A DNA stretch of 64,000 bases from NCBI RefSeq assembly GCF_001027285.1, contig NZ_CP011509.1, positions 6,968,501 through 7,032,500 of the forward strand, in the 5' to 3' direction. Shown here piece after piece: positions 6,975-16,157 of the stretch (position 1 is its first letter; each line of letters starts with the position of its first letter). Position numbers and translations under genes: made by a program. The notes under the pieces were generated by a model. It was not told the origin of the DNA. It did not search any database and saw only the letters and a list, made by a program, of their open reading frames with translations. This stretch comes from Archangium gephyra. Its GTDB lineage: Bacteria; Myxococcota; Myxococcia; Myxococcales; Myxococcaceae.

Positions 6975-9900
6975 GTGAACCTCGAGACACATCGGTCCAC
7001 GAGCCCACCTGCCTCCCTGGCGGACCTGTTGGATTTCCGGCGGGAGGACATCACCCGCCAGTGGCTCGAGCGTCTGCACGAGGGCCTGGCACCCGGGCCC
7101 CGGACCCGGGCCGCCCTGGAGGACCACATCGGGGACTACCTCCTGGAGCTGGCCACGGTGCTGCGCCGCACCGCGGAGGGCTCGGCCGCCCCGGTGCCGG
7201 ACCAGAGCGCCCAGGCCCGGGCACACGGAGGCGAGCGCCTGGGCCAGGGCTTCGAGCTGCCCGCGGTGGTGCGGGAGTACGGCGTCCTGCACGACTGCAT
7301 CCTCGAGCACGCGAAGCAGGCGGGCGTGCCCCTCTCCCACACCGAGGTGCAGCACCTGGTCTCCTTCATCGTCACCGGCATCGCCGAGGCGGTGGACGCG
7401 TACACCCGCCAGCGCGACGAGGAGCAACGCCGCAACGAGCTCACCGCGCAGCAGGAGGCCGAGGCCACTCGCGCCCGGCTGCTGCACGAGTCCGAGGCGC
7501 AGCGGGAGCGCCTGGCCGCCCTCTTCCAGGAAGCGCCCGCGCTCATCTTCGTGCTGGAAGGGCCCGAGCACGTCCTCACCCTGGCCAACGCCCGTCTCCA
7601 CCAGGCCATTGGCGTGCGCGACATCCTGGGCAAGCCCCTGCGCGAGGCCCTGCCAGAGCTGGAGGATCAGGGCTTCCGGGTGCTGCTCGACAACGTCTAC
7701 CGCACGGGTGAGCCGGCCGTGGGCCACGAGGTGCGCGTCTGGGTGTACCGCGACGGAGGCCCCCCGGTGGAGTGCTTCTTCAACTTCGTCTACGCGCCCA
7801 ACCGGGGAGCGGATGGGCGGGTGGAAGGCGTCTTCGTGCACGCGGTGGAGGTGACGGAGCTGGTGCGCGAGCGCCAGAAGACGGAGGAGGCCCTGGCGCT
7901 GCTGGACACGCTGCTCACCACCGCCCCGGTGGGGCTGTCCTTCATGGATCGGGATCTGCGCTACGTGCGCGTCAACCAGATGCTGGCGGACATCATCGGC
8001 GCCCCCATCGAGAACATCCTGGGACAGGGGGTGAAGGAAGTCGTCCCCGGACTGGCCAGCCAGCTCGGGCCCATGCGCCGCCAGGTGCTGGAGACGGGAC
8101 AGGCGGTGCTCGGCCAGGAGGTGACGGGCACCACCCCGGCGACGGGCGGGGAGCTCCACCACTGGCTCGTCAACCACGCCCCGGTGCGCAACCGCGCCGG
8201 CGAGGTCTTCCTCGTGGCCAGCGCGGTGCTGGACATCACCGAGCGCAAGCGCTCCGAGAGCGCCACCGAGGAGCGCTTCCGCCTGCTGGTGGAGGGCGTG
8301 GAGGACTACGCCATCTTCATGTTGGATCCCGAGGGCCGCGTGGCCAGCTGGAATCCAGGGGCCGAGCGCATCAAGGGCTGGAAGGCGGAGGAGGTGCTCG
8401 GCCACCCCATCTCCCTCTTCTACCTGCCCGGGGACGTCATGGCCGGGGTGCCCGAGGAGTCCCTGCGCATCGCCGCCTCCGAGGGGCAGTACCGCACGGA
8501 GGCCGTGCTCGTGCGCAAGGACGGCACCCGCTTCTGGGCGGACGTGCTCATCAGCGCCCTGCGTGACGAGCGCGGCGGCCTGCGCGGGTTCGCGAAGATC
8601 ACCCGTGACATCTCGCCACGGCGGCAGGCCGAGGAGATATTGCGCGCGACGACGCGGCGGCTCGAGGCCATCCTGGAGACGGCGGTGGACGGCATCATCA
8701 CCATCGACGAGCAGGGCGCCATCCAGAGCGTCAACCCGGCCACGGTGCGCATTTTCGGCTACGCGCCCGAGGAGCTGATCGGCCGGGACATGCGCCACCT
8801 GGTGCCCGAGCCCCAGCAGCGCAAGAACCTCGGCACGGGGGTGCGCAAGCTCATCGGCATCGGGCGCGAGGTGCACGGCCGGCGCAAGGACGGGAGCGTC
8901 TTCCCCCTGGAGCTCTCGGCCAGCGAGACGCTGCTGCCCCAGGGGCGCTTCTTCACCTGCATCGTGCGCGACATCACCTCGCGCAAGCGCGCCGAGGAGG
9001 CCCAGGCCCTGTTCGTCGAGGTGGGCACCCTGCTGTCCCAATCCCTCGACGTGCACACCACCCTGAAGAGCCTCGCCTCGCTCGTGGTGTCACACCTGGC
9101 GGACTACTGCATGGTGGATCTGCTGAGCGAGGACGGACAGCTGCAACGGTTGGAGCTGACGGCCCGGGACGCGGAGCGGCAGGCCCTGCTGCACCACACG
9201 ATGATGTACCCCACCCACCAGGGAAATGGGGGCGTCATGCTCCAGCTGCTCAACACCGGCGTGCCCCTGGCCGAGCCGGACGTCTCCTCCGAGTGGCTGG
9301 ACTCCGTCGCCCGCAGCGAGGAGCACCGGGCCCTGCTGGAGGCGCTCTCGCTCAAGTCGGTGATCCTGGTGCCCCTGGTGGCGAGGGACCGGAAGCTCGG
9401 CATCATCTCCTTCGCGTGGAACCGGTTCCGCCCCACGTGCACCTCGACGGACCTGGAGGTGGCCCGGGGCGTGGCCGATCGCGCGGCCATGGCGCTCGAC
9501 AACGCACGGCTCTACCAGGAGGCCCAGGCGGCCATCCAGGAGCGCGAGGATCTGGTGGCCATCGTCAGTCACGATCTGCGCACGCCCCTCAACGCCATCG
9601 CCCTGTCCGCCACCACGCTGCTCAAGCGCGAGGACGTGGACGAGCGCACCACGAAGGCGGCCCAGCGCATCCACAGCTCGGCGGACCGGGCCAGCCGGAT
9701 GATTCGCGATCTGCTCGACTTCAACCAGGCGCGCATGCGCGGCATCCCCGTGCATCGCGAGCCGCTGAACCTCCACGAGCACGTGCGGCGGGTGGTGACG
9801 GAGGTGCGGCTGGCCTGGCCCGCGCGGCGCATCTCCTTCCAGGCCAGTGGAGACGGCTGGGGCGCGTGGGATGGAGATCGGCTGGCCCAGGTGGTCACCA

Positions 9901-10229
9901 ACCTGGTGGGCAACGCGCTCCAGCACAGCCCCCGGGACACGCCCGTGCGGGTGTCCACCCGGAGCGAGGGCGAGGACGTACTGCTCGAGGTGCACAACGA
10001 AGGCAACCCGATCTCTCCCGAGGTGCTGCCGGGACTCTTCGAGCCCTACCAGCGGGGACCGGATGCGGGGGCGCGCCAGGGGAGCCTGGGGCTGGGCCTC
10101 TTCATCACCCGGCAGATCGTCCTGGGCCACGGAGGCACCATCGACGTGAGCTCCTCCGAGGAGGATGGCACCACCTTCACCGTGCGCCTGCCGAGGCGCC
10201 TGGCGGATCAGGACCAGCTGATGTCGTAG
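6975..10229 (+). CDS. Large cytoplasmic multi-PAS/GAF hybrid-sensing histidine kinase
   Basis: A 1084-residue soluble histidine kinase starting at a GTG behind GGAGGAAATACGGA. In order it has: an N-terminal helical domain of RsbRD type (about 10-140), a coiled coil rich in Glu and Arg (140-180), four PAS domains (about 185-300, 310-425, 430-550 and 555-670; the last contains AVDGIITIDEQGAIQSVN), a GAF domain (about 680-835), HisKA with IVSHDLRTPLN (near 868) and an ATPase domain with NLVGNALQHSP and GLGLFITRQIV. No receiver domain and no membrane segment are present, so signals are sensed in the cytoplasm, perhaps redox, light or small ligands through PAS and GAF. No adjacent response regulator exists, so it is an orphan kinase. 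Its 3' end overlaps the convergent DUF2378 gene by 22 bases. Confidence 0.93.
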   Translation: MNLETHRSTSPPASLADLLDFRREDITRQWLERLHEGLAPGPRTRAALEDHIGDYLLELATVLRRTAEGSAAPVPDQSAQARAHGGERLGQGFELPAVVREYGVLHDCILEHAKQAGVPLSHTEVQHLVSFIVTGIAEAVDAYTRQRDEEQRRNELTAQQEAEATRARLLHESEAQRERLAALFQEAPALIFVLEGPEHVLTLANARLHQAIGVRDILGKPLREALPELEDQGFRVLLDNVYRTGEPAVGHEVRVWVYRDGGPPVECFFNFVYAPNRGADGRVEGVFVHAVEVTELVRERQKTEEALALLDTLLTTAPVGLSFMDRDLRYVRVNQMLADIIGAPIENILGQGVKEVVPGLASQLGPMRRQVLETGQAVLGQEVTGTTPATGGELHHWLVNHAPVRNRAGEVFLVASAVLDITERKRSESATEERFRLLVEGVEDYAIFMLDPEGRVASWNPGAERIKGWKAEEVLGHPISLFYLPGDVMAGVPEESLRIAASEGQYRTEAVLVRKDGTRFWADVLISALRDERGGLRGFAKITRDISPRRQAEEILRATTRRLEAILETAVDGIITIDEQGAIQSVNPATVRIFGYAPEELIGRDMRHLVPEPQQRKNLGTGVRKLIGIGREVHGRRKDGSVFPLELSASETLLPQGRFFTCIVRDITSRKRAEEAQALFVEVGTLLSQSLDVHTTLKSLASLVVSHLADYCMVDLLSEDGQLQRLELTARDAERQALLHHTMMYPTHQGNGGVMLQLLNTGVPLAEPDVSSEWLDSVARSEEHRALLEALSLKSVILVPLVARDRKLGIISFAWNRFRPTCTSTDLEVARGVADRAAMALDNARLYQEAQAAIQEREDLVAIVSHDLRTPLNAIALSATTLLKREDVDERTTKAAQRIHSSADRASRMIRDLLDFNQARMRGIPVHREPLNLHEHVRRVVTEVRLAWPARRISFQASGDGWGAWDGDRLAQVVTNLVGNALQHSPRDTPVRVSTRSEGEDVLLEVHNEGNPISPEVLPGLFEPYQRGPDAGARQGSLGLGLFITRQIVLGHGGTIDVSSSEEDGTTFTVRLPRRLADQDQLMS

Positions 10230-10843
10230 TCCACGTCGAGCGGGGAGATGCGGTGGCCGCGCACCTGGACACCCGGGACGGCGGAGCGCTCCACCACGGC
10301 GGTGAGGGTGCCCTCGATGTAGAGCATGGGCAGGAAATCGCGGCGTGCGAGCATCCGCACCTGCTTCTCCCCGAGCCGCTCGATGGAGCGCTCGCCGTAG
10401 CTCAGCGCGGCGCGGCAGGCATTGGGGAAGGCGGAGAGGAGCCGGTGCGGATCATTGCCGGCGAGTGCCACCATGGTCTTGCCCACGGTGGAGTGGAGGA
10501 AGTCCTCGGTGGCGCGCCGGCCGAGCCGGTGCAGGACGGCATCCCGGCCGCCCAGCTTGGGGGCGAGCACATCCATGGCGGTGTAGATGGCCTTGAGCAG
10601 ATCGGCGACAGGGTAGCTGCGGAAGTCGACGAACTTCCGATCACCGGCGGCCGCGAGGCACTTCTGCCGGGCCTCGTCGCCGCCCAAGGCGCGCGTCGCA
10701 TCGAACAGGCCGTTGAAGAACATGCCGCGGGCGGTATCCGCGGGCGTGGCCAGCGAGAGCAGATGTTCCAGTCCGGGGGCGGGAATGGAGGTAGTGGGCA
10801 AGGGCACGGTGGGTACTCCAGGAACATGTCCGGCGGCCCCCAT
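10208..10843 (-). CDS. DUF2378 / TIGR02265 family protein (copy 1)
   Basis: A protein of about 211 residues from the paralogous family described in Myxococcus xanthus. Recognisable segments are RGMFFNGLFDATRAL, FVDFRSYPVADLL, STVGKTMVALAGNDPHRLL and the C-terminal SPLDVDYDISW. No catalytic motif or membrane segment is visible and the biochemical role of the family is unknown. Two relatives lie at 34.2 and 47.2 kb. The start at 10843 is the nearest ATG to the conserved part, and an in-frame ATG exists at 10870. A 7-base inverted repeat (AGAGCGC / GCGCTCT) lies just upstream of the start and may be an operator. Confidence 0.85.
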   Translation of the reverse strand: MGAAGHVPGVPTVPLPTTSIPAPGLEHLLSLATPADTARGMFFNGLFDATRALGGDEARQKCLAAAGDRKFVDFRSYPVADLLKAIYTAMDVLAPKLGGRDAVLHRLGRRATEDFLHSTVGKTMVALAGNDPHRLLSAFPNACRAALSYGERSIERLGEKQVRMLARRDFLPMLYIEGTLTAVVERSAVPGVQVRGHRISPLDVDYDISWS

Positions 10844-10844
10844 T

Positions 10845-10864
10845 AGAGCGCAAAACGGCGCTCT
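10845..10864. promoter_or_regulatory. Inverted repeat upstream of DUF2378 copy 1
   Basis: AGAGCGC and GCGCTCT form perfect 7-base arms around a 6-base spacer, immediately upstream of the ATG at 10843. The position fits an operator or an mRNA-leader hairpin. No regulator is implicated. Confidence 0.35.
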
Positions 10865-11024
10865 GACCACCTATCGCGTCGTCATCCCCGCTCAGGACCC
10901 ATCACTCCCTCTTCACGCTGCCTGAATTCCAGGATTTCTCGGCCGCGCTACAGCGATGTAGAGCGCCCACCGGGGCCATTGCGGCACCCGGTGGGCGTGG
11001 ATCAGACGCGAGTTGGAGGCCTGC

Positions 11025-13196
11025 TTACGGCAGTTCCTCGACCAGCAGGAGGTTCTGTCCGCGGTTCCAGCCGAAGTAGTTCGAGCCGCAGGAGCTTCCA
11101 TCTCCATGCAGTGTGGTCGACCAGATGGAGAACGTGTGGGGGCCAGGCGTCAGGTTCGGAATGATGCACGTCTGGTTCGTCGGATGGTGGTGGTCCTGCA
11201 CAGCACCCGCATTCCACACGTACTGGCTGTTGATGCACCCGGTAGGCTGGTAGTCGACGTACAGCTGGAATTGGCCCATGCGCCCATTACAGCCGGCGAC
11301 CGCTCGGAACGTATCCGAGTACGTGACCTTCACCGTCTTTCCGGGAGCGCTGACATAATGAACGATCTGTCGCGCGCCGACGCCAGCCCATACACCAGAG
11401 ATCTCGCCACTGGCGAAGCCCATGTTCGAGTAGGTGATCCCCGTGTTCGGGAGTTCCTCGACGAGGAGGAGCGGGTTGCTCCGCTCCCAGCCAAGGTACG
11501 CTTGGCCGCTCGAGTTCGCCGAAAGGGTGACGTCTAGCGTGTGCTGAGCAGCGGAGACGTTCGGCAGGACGCAGGTCATCACAAATGGATTGTGAAGATC
11601 ACCACCGGTTCCCTGCGCGTCATACTTGCCCGTGTAGCAACTCGTGTTGACCCCATCGAGCCGTACCATCACCGTGCCCCATCCGCCGTTCTGGTTGAGA
11701 CCCGTGCGGAGAGTATCCGCGAGCGTCACCTTGAGAAGCGTGGACGCGGACTGTTTGAGGAAAGTGACTTCGCGCCCGTTCACCTTGGAGTACGACGGTA
11801 CGGCCGTAATGTTCGGCCCTCCTGCCTTTGAAAAAGCGTAGGGCCTTGAGCCATCGAGCTCTTCGGCGAGAAGCAACGCACTGCCGGACATTCCATGACC
11901 GATGTAACTGGTTCCTCCATTCGCCATCGACCACACGTCGAATTCGTACAAACCCTTCGGGAGTTGATCGGTGAGGCAAACGTTGGCGAACGGTAGGTGA
12001 TAGTTCTGGCCCCAACCGGAGGCGTTCGCGTTGTACTGCCGGGCATCGCAGTTTATCGAACCACCGTTCATTCGCACCGAGTACCAACCGTTCCCCGTGT
12101 TGTAGTTGATGCCAACCCGGAAGTTGTCGGAGACGGTGAGCTTGATACGCGACGTGTCGCTGGTCTTGTAGATCCAGACCCGGCGCGACACAGGGACCCA
12201 CAGGTTGGTGATCTCACCGGAGTCGTAGCTTCCCGGTTGGTTGTTCGCCCACTTCGTCCTGAAGAAATTGGCCGCGCTGCACACGAGCTGGGTCGTCGTG
12301 ACCTCGGAATCGCTCAGTTTTCCGTCGGCATTCGAGTCGAAACCCGTCTTCACGGCCGTGCCACCGTACGCACAGCTGGCGCCCGCGGGCTCGGAGTCGA
12401 GCCGCACGAGGGCCTCGCCCCGGTTCGGGTCGGTCGTCTCCGTGAGCGCGTTGCACACGAACGTGGTGTTCGTCACCTCGCTGGTGCCGAGCGTTCCGTC
12501 ACCATTCGCATCGAAACCGCTCTTCACGGCCGTGCCGCCCTGGCCGCAGTTCGCATTGGCCGGCGCGGCATCGAGCTTGACGAGTGCCTCGGTACCGCTC
12601 GCGCCCGTCGAGCCGGTGCAGACGTACTGCGTCGTCGTCACCTCGGTGCTCTCGAGCTGGCCGTTGACGTTCACGTCGATACCGCCGAGGACGGCCGTTC
12701 CACCCTGGGGGCAGTTCGAGCCGGCGGCCTCGGACAGCATCTTCATCAGGTACGCATTGCCCTTCTTCTCGTGCTCCCCGTTGCAGAGGTACTGCGTGTG
12801 GGTGACCTCGGAGTCCCCCTGCAGCCCGTCGGCGTTCGTATCTCGCCCGGACAGGACGGCGGTGCCACCGGAGGCACACCGCGCGCCCGCGGCCTCGGGC
12901 ATCAGCTTCACGAGGGACATGCCACCGGTCTGGGTGCCGCTGCCGCTGCACACGTACGAGGTCTGCTCCACCTCGTCGTCGCTCAGCGAGCCGTCCCCGT
13001 TGTCATCGAGGCCCGTCTGGAGCGCGGTGCCGCCCTGGGGGCAGCGCGCACCCGGCGCCTCCGGAATGAGCCGGACGGCGGCGTTCTTGCCGCTCTGCCC
13101 GTCCGCGCCCGGGACTTCCGAGGGCGAGGAACACGCGGTAACCGCGAAGACGAGACCGGCCACGACAGACGGACGCCAACTCCACTGCTGGGACAT
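11025..13196 (-). CDS. Lipoprotein with five DUF7151-type repeats and three C-terminal repeats
   Basis: A 723-residue lipoprotein: signal peptide, lipobox FAVTAC with the cysteine at 22, and an AGGAGAGG ribosome site 5 bases before the ATG. Residues ~39-305 hold five tandem repeats of ~53 residues, each with an EAxGxxC segment, CxxGGTAV and an EF-hand-like acidic loop such as DDNGDGSLSDDEV, then a closing YVC. The two cysteines per repeat may pair, and the loops may bind calcium. Residues ~315-723 hold three further repeats of ~130 residues, each with a TxxDTxR or DNFR segment, a serine/cysteine-bearing loop and a closing LLLVEELP or LLLAEELD motif. This suggests a surface adhesin or ligand-binding protein. 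The upper half matches the DUF7151 domain as I remember it from myxobacteria; the lower domain has no name I know. Confidence 0.85.
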   Translation of the reverse strand: MSQQWSWRPSVVAGLVFAVTACSSPSEVPGADGQSGKNAAVRLIPEAPGARCPQGGTALQTGLDDNGDGSLSDDEVEQTSYVCSGSGTQTGGMSLVKLMPEAAGARCASGGTAVLSGRDTNADGLQGDSEVTHTQYLCNGEHEKKGNAYLMKMLSEAAGSNCPQGGTAVLGGIDVNVNGQLESTEVTTTQYVCTGSTGASGTEALVKLDAAPANANCGQGGTAVKSGFDANGDGTLGTSEVTNTTFVCNALTETTDPNRGEALVRLDSEPAGASCAYGGTAVKTGFDSNADGKLSDSEVTTTQLVCSAANFFRTKWANNQPGSYDSGEITNLWVPVSRRVWIYKTSDTSRIKLTVSDNFRVGINYNTGNGWYSVRMNGGSINCDARQYNANASGWGQNYHLPFANVCLTDQLPKGLYEFDVWSMANGGTSYIGHGMSGSALLLAEELDGSRPYAFSKAGGPNITAVPSYSKVNGREVTFLKQSASTLLKVTLADTLRTGLNQNGGWGTVMVRLDGVNTSCYTGKYDAQGTGGDLHNPFVMTCVLPNVSAAQHTLDVTLSANSSGQAYLGWERSNPLLLVEELPNTGITYSNMGFASGEISGVWAGVGARQIVHYVSAPGKTVKVTYSDTFRAVAGCNGRMGQFQLYVDYQPTGCINSQYVWNAGAVQDHHHPTNQTCIIPNLTPGPHTFSIWSTTLHGDGSSCGSNYFGWNRGQNLLLVEELP

Positions 13197-13604
13197 TCAA
13201 CCTCTCCTGGATTGCAGAAGCGTGGGACACGCCGCATCGCGGTCCGTTCACGCTCGATGCGCAGAAGAGAACTGTGTTTGCCCTATCACCGTCAAGACAC
13301 CGGACCTTCACCGGCAAGGCGCCAGGAATAACGGCCGATCAGCAGGCAAACATGCTTGATTCATATCATACAAGAGACTTCATTTTTCATGTCTCAGACA
13401 TCGAGACAATTGAGTTGCACCAGCAACGAATTTGTAAGCGGCCAGGCTGGAGAAGCAGACGACATGCGGAGTGGAGGGCTCCGCTGCCCGCGTGCTCCTC
13501 CTTCCGCCGGGCTCCCTCTATGAAACAGACCGTCTGGAGGGCAGGCAGGCTCAAGTCCTCCCATTTCTCGTTCTGTTGTTTTGAGGACAAACTTTCAACC
13601 ACCC
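13197..13604. other. 408-base divergent intergenic region with AT-rich core
   Basis: No convincing gene. Positions ~13330-13435 are markedly AT-rich for this genome and carry two small inverted repeats: TGTCTC/GAGACA around 13400 and GTTGC/GCAAC around 13415. The region separates the calcium-repeat lipoprotein from the divergent Gcr-type gene and probably contains both promoters. Confidence 0.5.
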
Positions 13605-15848
13605 ATGCTCGCCAGCCCCGTTCCAGTCCCGTGCCCGGAGCCCGTCCTCTTCTCGCCCACTCTGGAACAACTGCTGACCTGTTACCCGAGGACTCCCGAG
13701 GCGGAGGAGAGGCTGCGTGAGCTGCATGCGCTGCTGACCTCGGCCCGGCCCCAGGCGCCGCTCGCGGCCCGCCTGACGTGGCTGGAGGAGTTGGCCCGTT
13801 GGCTCCAAACCCCTGGCGCCACACCGTCGCGGCGCGGGCGGCTGGCGCCCGTGGAGTCCCCGGGCTCGGCCCGCCTGCGGCTGCTGGTGGAGGTGCTCGG
13901 CGAGGCGCCCGCGTGGTGCGAGGCCTTGCGCGATGTCCTCGCATCGGTGCTCGCCGAGACGTCCGCGCTGACGTTGTTCACCGAGCCGGGCCTGTCCGCC
14001 GGACGCGGCCTCCTGGGAGATGCCGTGACGCGGCTCGGACAGCGGCTCGTGCCCCCCGCGCCGGACGAACGGAATCTCTCCCAGTGGGTGTGGCGCCTGT
14101 TCCCCGGGATGGAGGGGCAGGCCTGGCTGGACGAGGTGTCCGAGGAGCAGGTGGTGGCTCTCTGTGCCCTGCTGCGTACCTCGGTCTTCGCGCCGTTGAC
14201 GGAGGCGGTGGAGGACGCGGTGCTCGTGCTCGCCGCGCGCGCGAGTGCCCTCGGTCTGGCGAGTGACGTGTTGGCGCGGCTGCCCCCAGGGCCGCTCGAG
14301 CACTCCCCGTTCGTCCGCCTGCCACGCGCGTGCGAGGCGCTGCGCTTGGAGGTTCGGGCGGGCGCGCAGGGGTCCACCGTGGAGCGGCGACGGGAGGCCT
14401 GCGCCGAGGCCATCGCCGGTTGCCGTGCCGCCGCGCAGCGCGTGCTGCGCCACATGGATGCCCACGCGGTGGGGACGGATCTCGTCTACCGGCTCGAGCA
14501 GCTCGGCCATGCCCTGGATCGGTTGGAGTCGCTGCTGTGGTTGCTCGCCCCGGACCGCGCCCGTGCCACCCCTGGCGCCGCCCTCCGGTTGCTGTCCTCC
14601 CTGGTGGATGCGCACGCGCGGGAGCGCAGTGTGGCGGCGCTCGTCCGCAGCAGCGTGCGGTGCATCTCTCGGCGCATCTTCGAGCACACCGGGGAGGTGG
14701 GCCGCCACTACATCGCCACCACCCAGGACGAGTACCACCGGATGGTGAGCGCGGCGGCGGGCGGTGGGCTGCTCACCGCGGGCACCGCGGCCTTCAAGCT
14801 GGCCATCACCTTCGCGGCGCTCCCCCTCTTCTTCGAGGGACTGGCCGCCGCCACCAATTACGCCCTGGGCTTCCTGCTCATCCAACTGCTCGGCTTCACC
14901 CTGGCCACCAAGCAGCCCTCCATGACGGCCGCGGCCCTCGCGGCCTCGCTGGACGTGAAGGCCGGCGACAAGGGAATGCACAGCCTGGTGCAACAGCTGG
15001 CCTGCATCACCCGCTCGCAACTGGCCTCGGTCTTCGGCAACCTCGGCGCCGTGGTGGCCACCGTCACCTGCGTGGGACTCGTCTTCCAGGCTCTCCGGGG
15101 CCAGCCGCTGCTGGAGGCCAGCGAGGCGGAGTACGTGGTGCGCTCGCTCCACCCCTTCAAGAGCGGCACGCTCCTCTTCGCCGCCCTCACCGGTGTGCTG
15201 CTGTGGTGCTCGAGCGTCTTCGGCGGGTGGCTGGAGAACTGGGTGCACTACCAGCGCCTGCCGGAGGCCCTCGCGCGTCACCCCGGCCTGCGCTGTCTGC
15301 TCGGCGAGGCCCGGGCCAAGTGGCTGGGCGAGGCCCTCGCGCGTCATGCGTGCGGATTGGGCGCCAATGTCAGCCTCGGCCTGCTGCTGGGCATGACGCC
15401 CGCGGTGTGCCGCTTCTTCGGCCTGTCCATGGACGTGCGGCACGTCACCTTGAGTGCCGGCACCCTCGCCTTCGCCGGCACGGCGCTGGGACCCGAGCGG
15501 CTGCTGGAGCCAGCGTTCCTCTGGGCGGTGGTGGGCATCCTCGCCGTGGGAGTGATCAACCTGGCCGTGAGCTTCTCGCTGGGACTCTCCGCGGCGGTGC
15601 GGGCCCGGGGGTTGGAACCCGTGAGCTTCCCGCGCCTGGCGGGCGCGGTGCTCGCGGGTGGCCTCCGCTCCCTGTCCGACTTCGTCCTTCCCCCCGTCAC
15701 CCTGCTGCCGGCTCCCCCTCCCTCGTCACGCTACAGCGTGCGGTCGGCGGCACGCCCGCGCTCAGCCCCCCGTGGCGGAGACGGCCTGCACGCAATGCCT
15801 CTCACTACGAGTAGAACCCCTCCCAGTACTCATCATCCGAGCAGGTGA
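13605..15848 (+). CDS. Gcr-type 'site-specific recombinase' family membrane protein
   Basis: About 747 residues, resembling the family historically annotated as site-specific recombinase Gcr. The N-terminal half is soluble and helical. A segment SRRIFEHTGEVGRHYIATTQDEYHRM near residue 360 is the family hallmark. It is followed by several membrane segments: LTAGTAAFKLAITFAALPLFF, ALGFLLIQLLGFTLA, FGNLGAVVATVTCVGLVF, LLFAALTGVLLWCSSVF, and two near the C-terminus. It is an integral membrane protein with no known recombinase catalytic motif, so the family name is probably misleading. The open frame extends to a TTG at 13581; the ATG at 13605 is preferred, though the only purine-rich ribosome site (GAGGAC) lies 17 bases before it. 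Its 3' end overlaps the small convergent gene. Confidence 0.82.
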   Translation: MLASPVPVPCPEPVLFSPTLEQLLTCYPRTPEAEERLRELHALLTSARPQAPLAARLTWLEELARWLQTPGATPSRRGRLAPVESPGSARLRLLVEVLGEAPAWCEALRDVLASVLAETSALTLFTEPGLSAGRGLLGDAVTRLGQRLVPPAPDERNLSQWVWRLFPGMEGQAWLDEVSEEQVVALCALLRTSVFAPLTEAVEDAVLVLAARASALGLASDVLARLPPGPLEHSPFVRLPRACEALRLEVRAGAQGSTVERRREACAEAIAGCRAAAQRVLRHMDAHAVGTDLVYRLEQLGHALDRLESLLWLLAPDRARATPGAALRLLSSLVDAHARERSVAALVRSSVRCISRRIFEHTGEVGRHYIATTQDEYHRMVSAAAGGGLLTAGTAAFKLAITFAALPLFFEGLAAATNYALGFLLIQLLGFTLATKQPSMTAAALAASLDVKAGDKGMHSLVQQLACITRSQLASVFGNLGAVVATVTCVGLVFQALRGQPLLEASEAEYVVRSLHPFKSGTLLFAALTGVLLWCSSVFGGWLENWVHYQRLPEALARHPGLRCLLGEARAKWLGEALARHACGLGANVSLGLLLGMTPAVCRFFGLSMDVRHVTLSAGTLAFAGTALGPERLLEPAFLWAVVGILAVGVINLAVSFSLGLSAAVRARGLEPVSFPRLAGAVLAGGLRSLSDFVLPPVTLLPAPPPSSRYSVRSAARPRSAPRGGDGLHAMPLTTSRTPPSTHHPSR

Positions 15849-16035
15849 AGCGCCCGGGCTCGAGCTCTCTCAGCTTCCGGTACCGGAGCACGAACACCTC
15901 TTGCGCCCGCGCGAGCGAACAGCCGAGGCGCTCCCGGATGAAACGAATCCCCCCAAGGATTCCCCTCTCGTAGATGAACGTGTCCAGGGGCTCGCGGGCG
16001 TCGGCGGGCAGGTCGTCGTATCCCTTCTGATTCAT
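15805..16035 (-). CDS. Small conserved-looking hypothetical protein (76 residues)
   Basis: Begins MNQKGYDDLPADAREPLDTF and continues through a helix rich in Arg and Leu (GILGGIRFIRERLGCSLARAQEVFVLRYRKLREL) to an acidic tail DDEYWEGFYS. It has the look of a small stand-alone helical protein with an HTH-like or ribosomal-associated fold, but no family is recognised. The start at 16035 is the first ATG before the ordered part; the frame upstream is low quality. It overlaps the 3' end of the Gcr-type gene by 44 bases in convergent orientation. Confidence 0.65.
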   Translation of the reverse strand: MNQKGYDDLPADAREPLDTFIYERGILGGIRFIRERLGCSLARAQEVFVLRYRKLRELEPGRFTCSDDEYWEGFYS

Positions 16036-16157
16036 CGCATCGGCGAGCGTACACCCGCGTCGCCCAGAGGGGCTCGGCCGTCCCGATTCGTGGACTTTCC
16101 GTGTCGGTCCCGCCCGGTACACTGCGTCTCCGTCGCCACTCCCTCCCGAGCACGACC

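Noticed and set aside
6741-9056. 771-residue minus-strand frame opposite the multi-PAS kinase
   Set aside because: Shadow of the kinase; the plus-strand protein has all kinase motifs while this one has none.
13551-15443. 630-residue minus-strand frame opposite the Gcr-type gene
   Set aside because: Compositional shadow; the plus-strand frame has membrane segments and the family hallmark.
13605-15848. Treating the Gcr-type protein as a real recombinase marking a mobile element
   Set aside because: It is a multi-spanning membrane protein without recombinase catalytic residues; the family name is historical.
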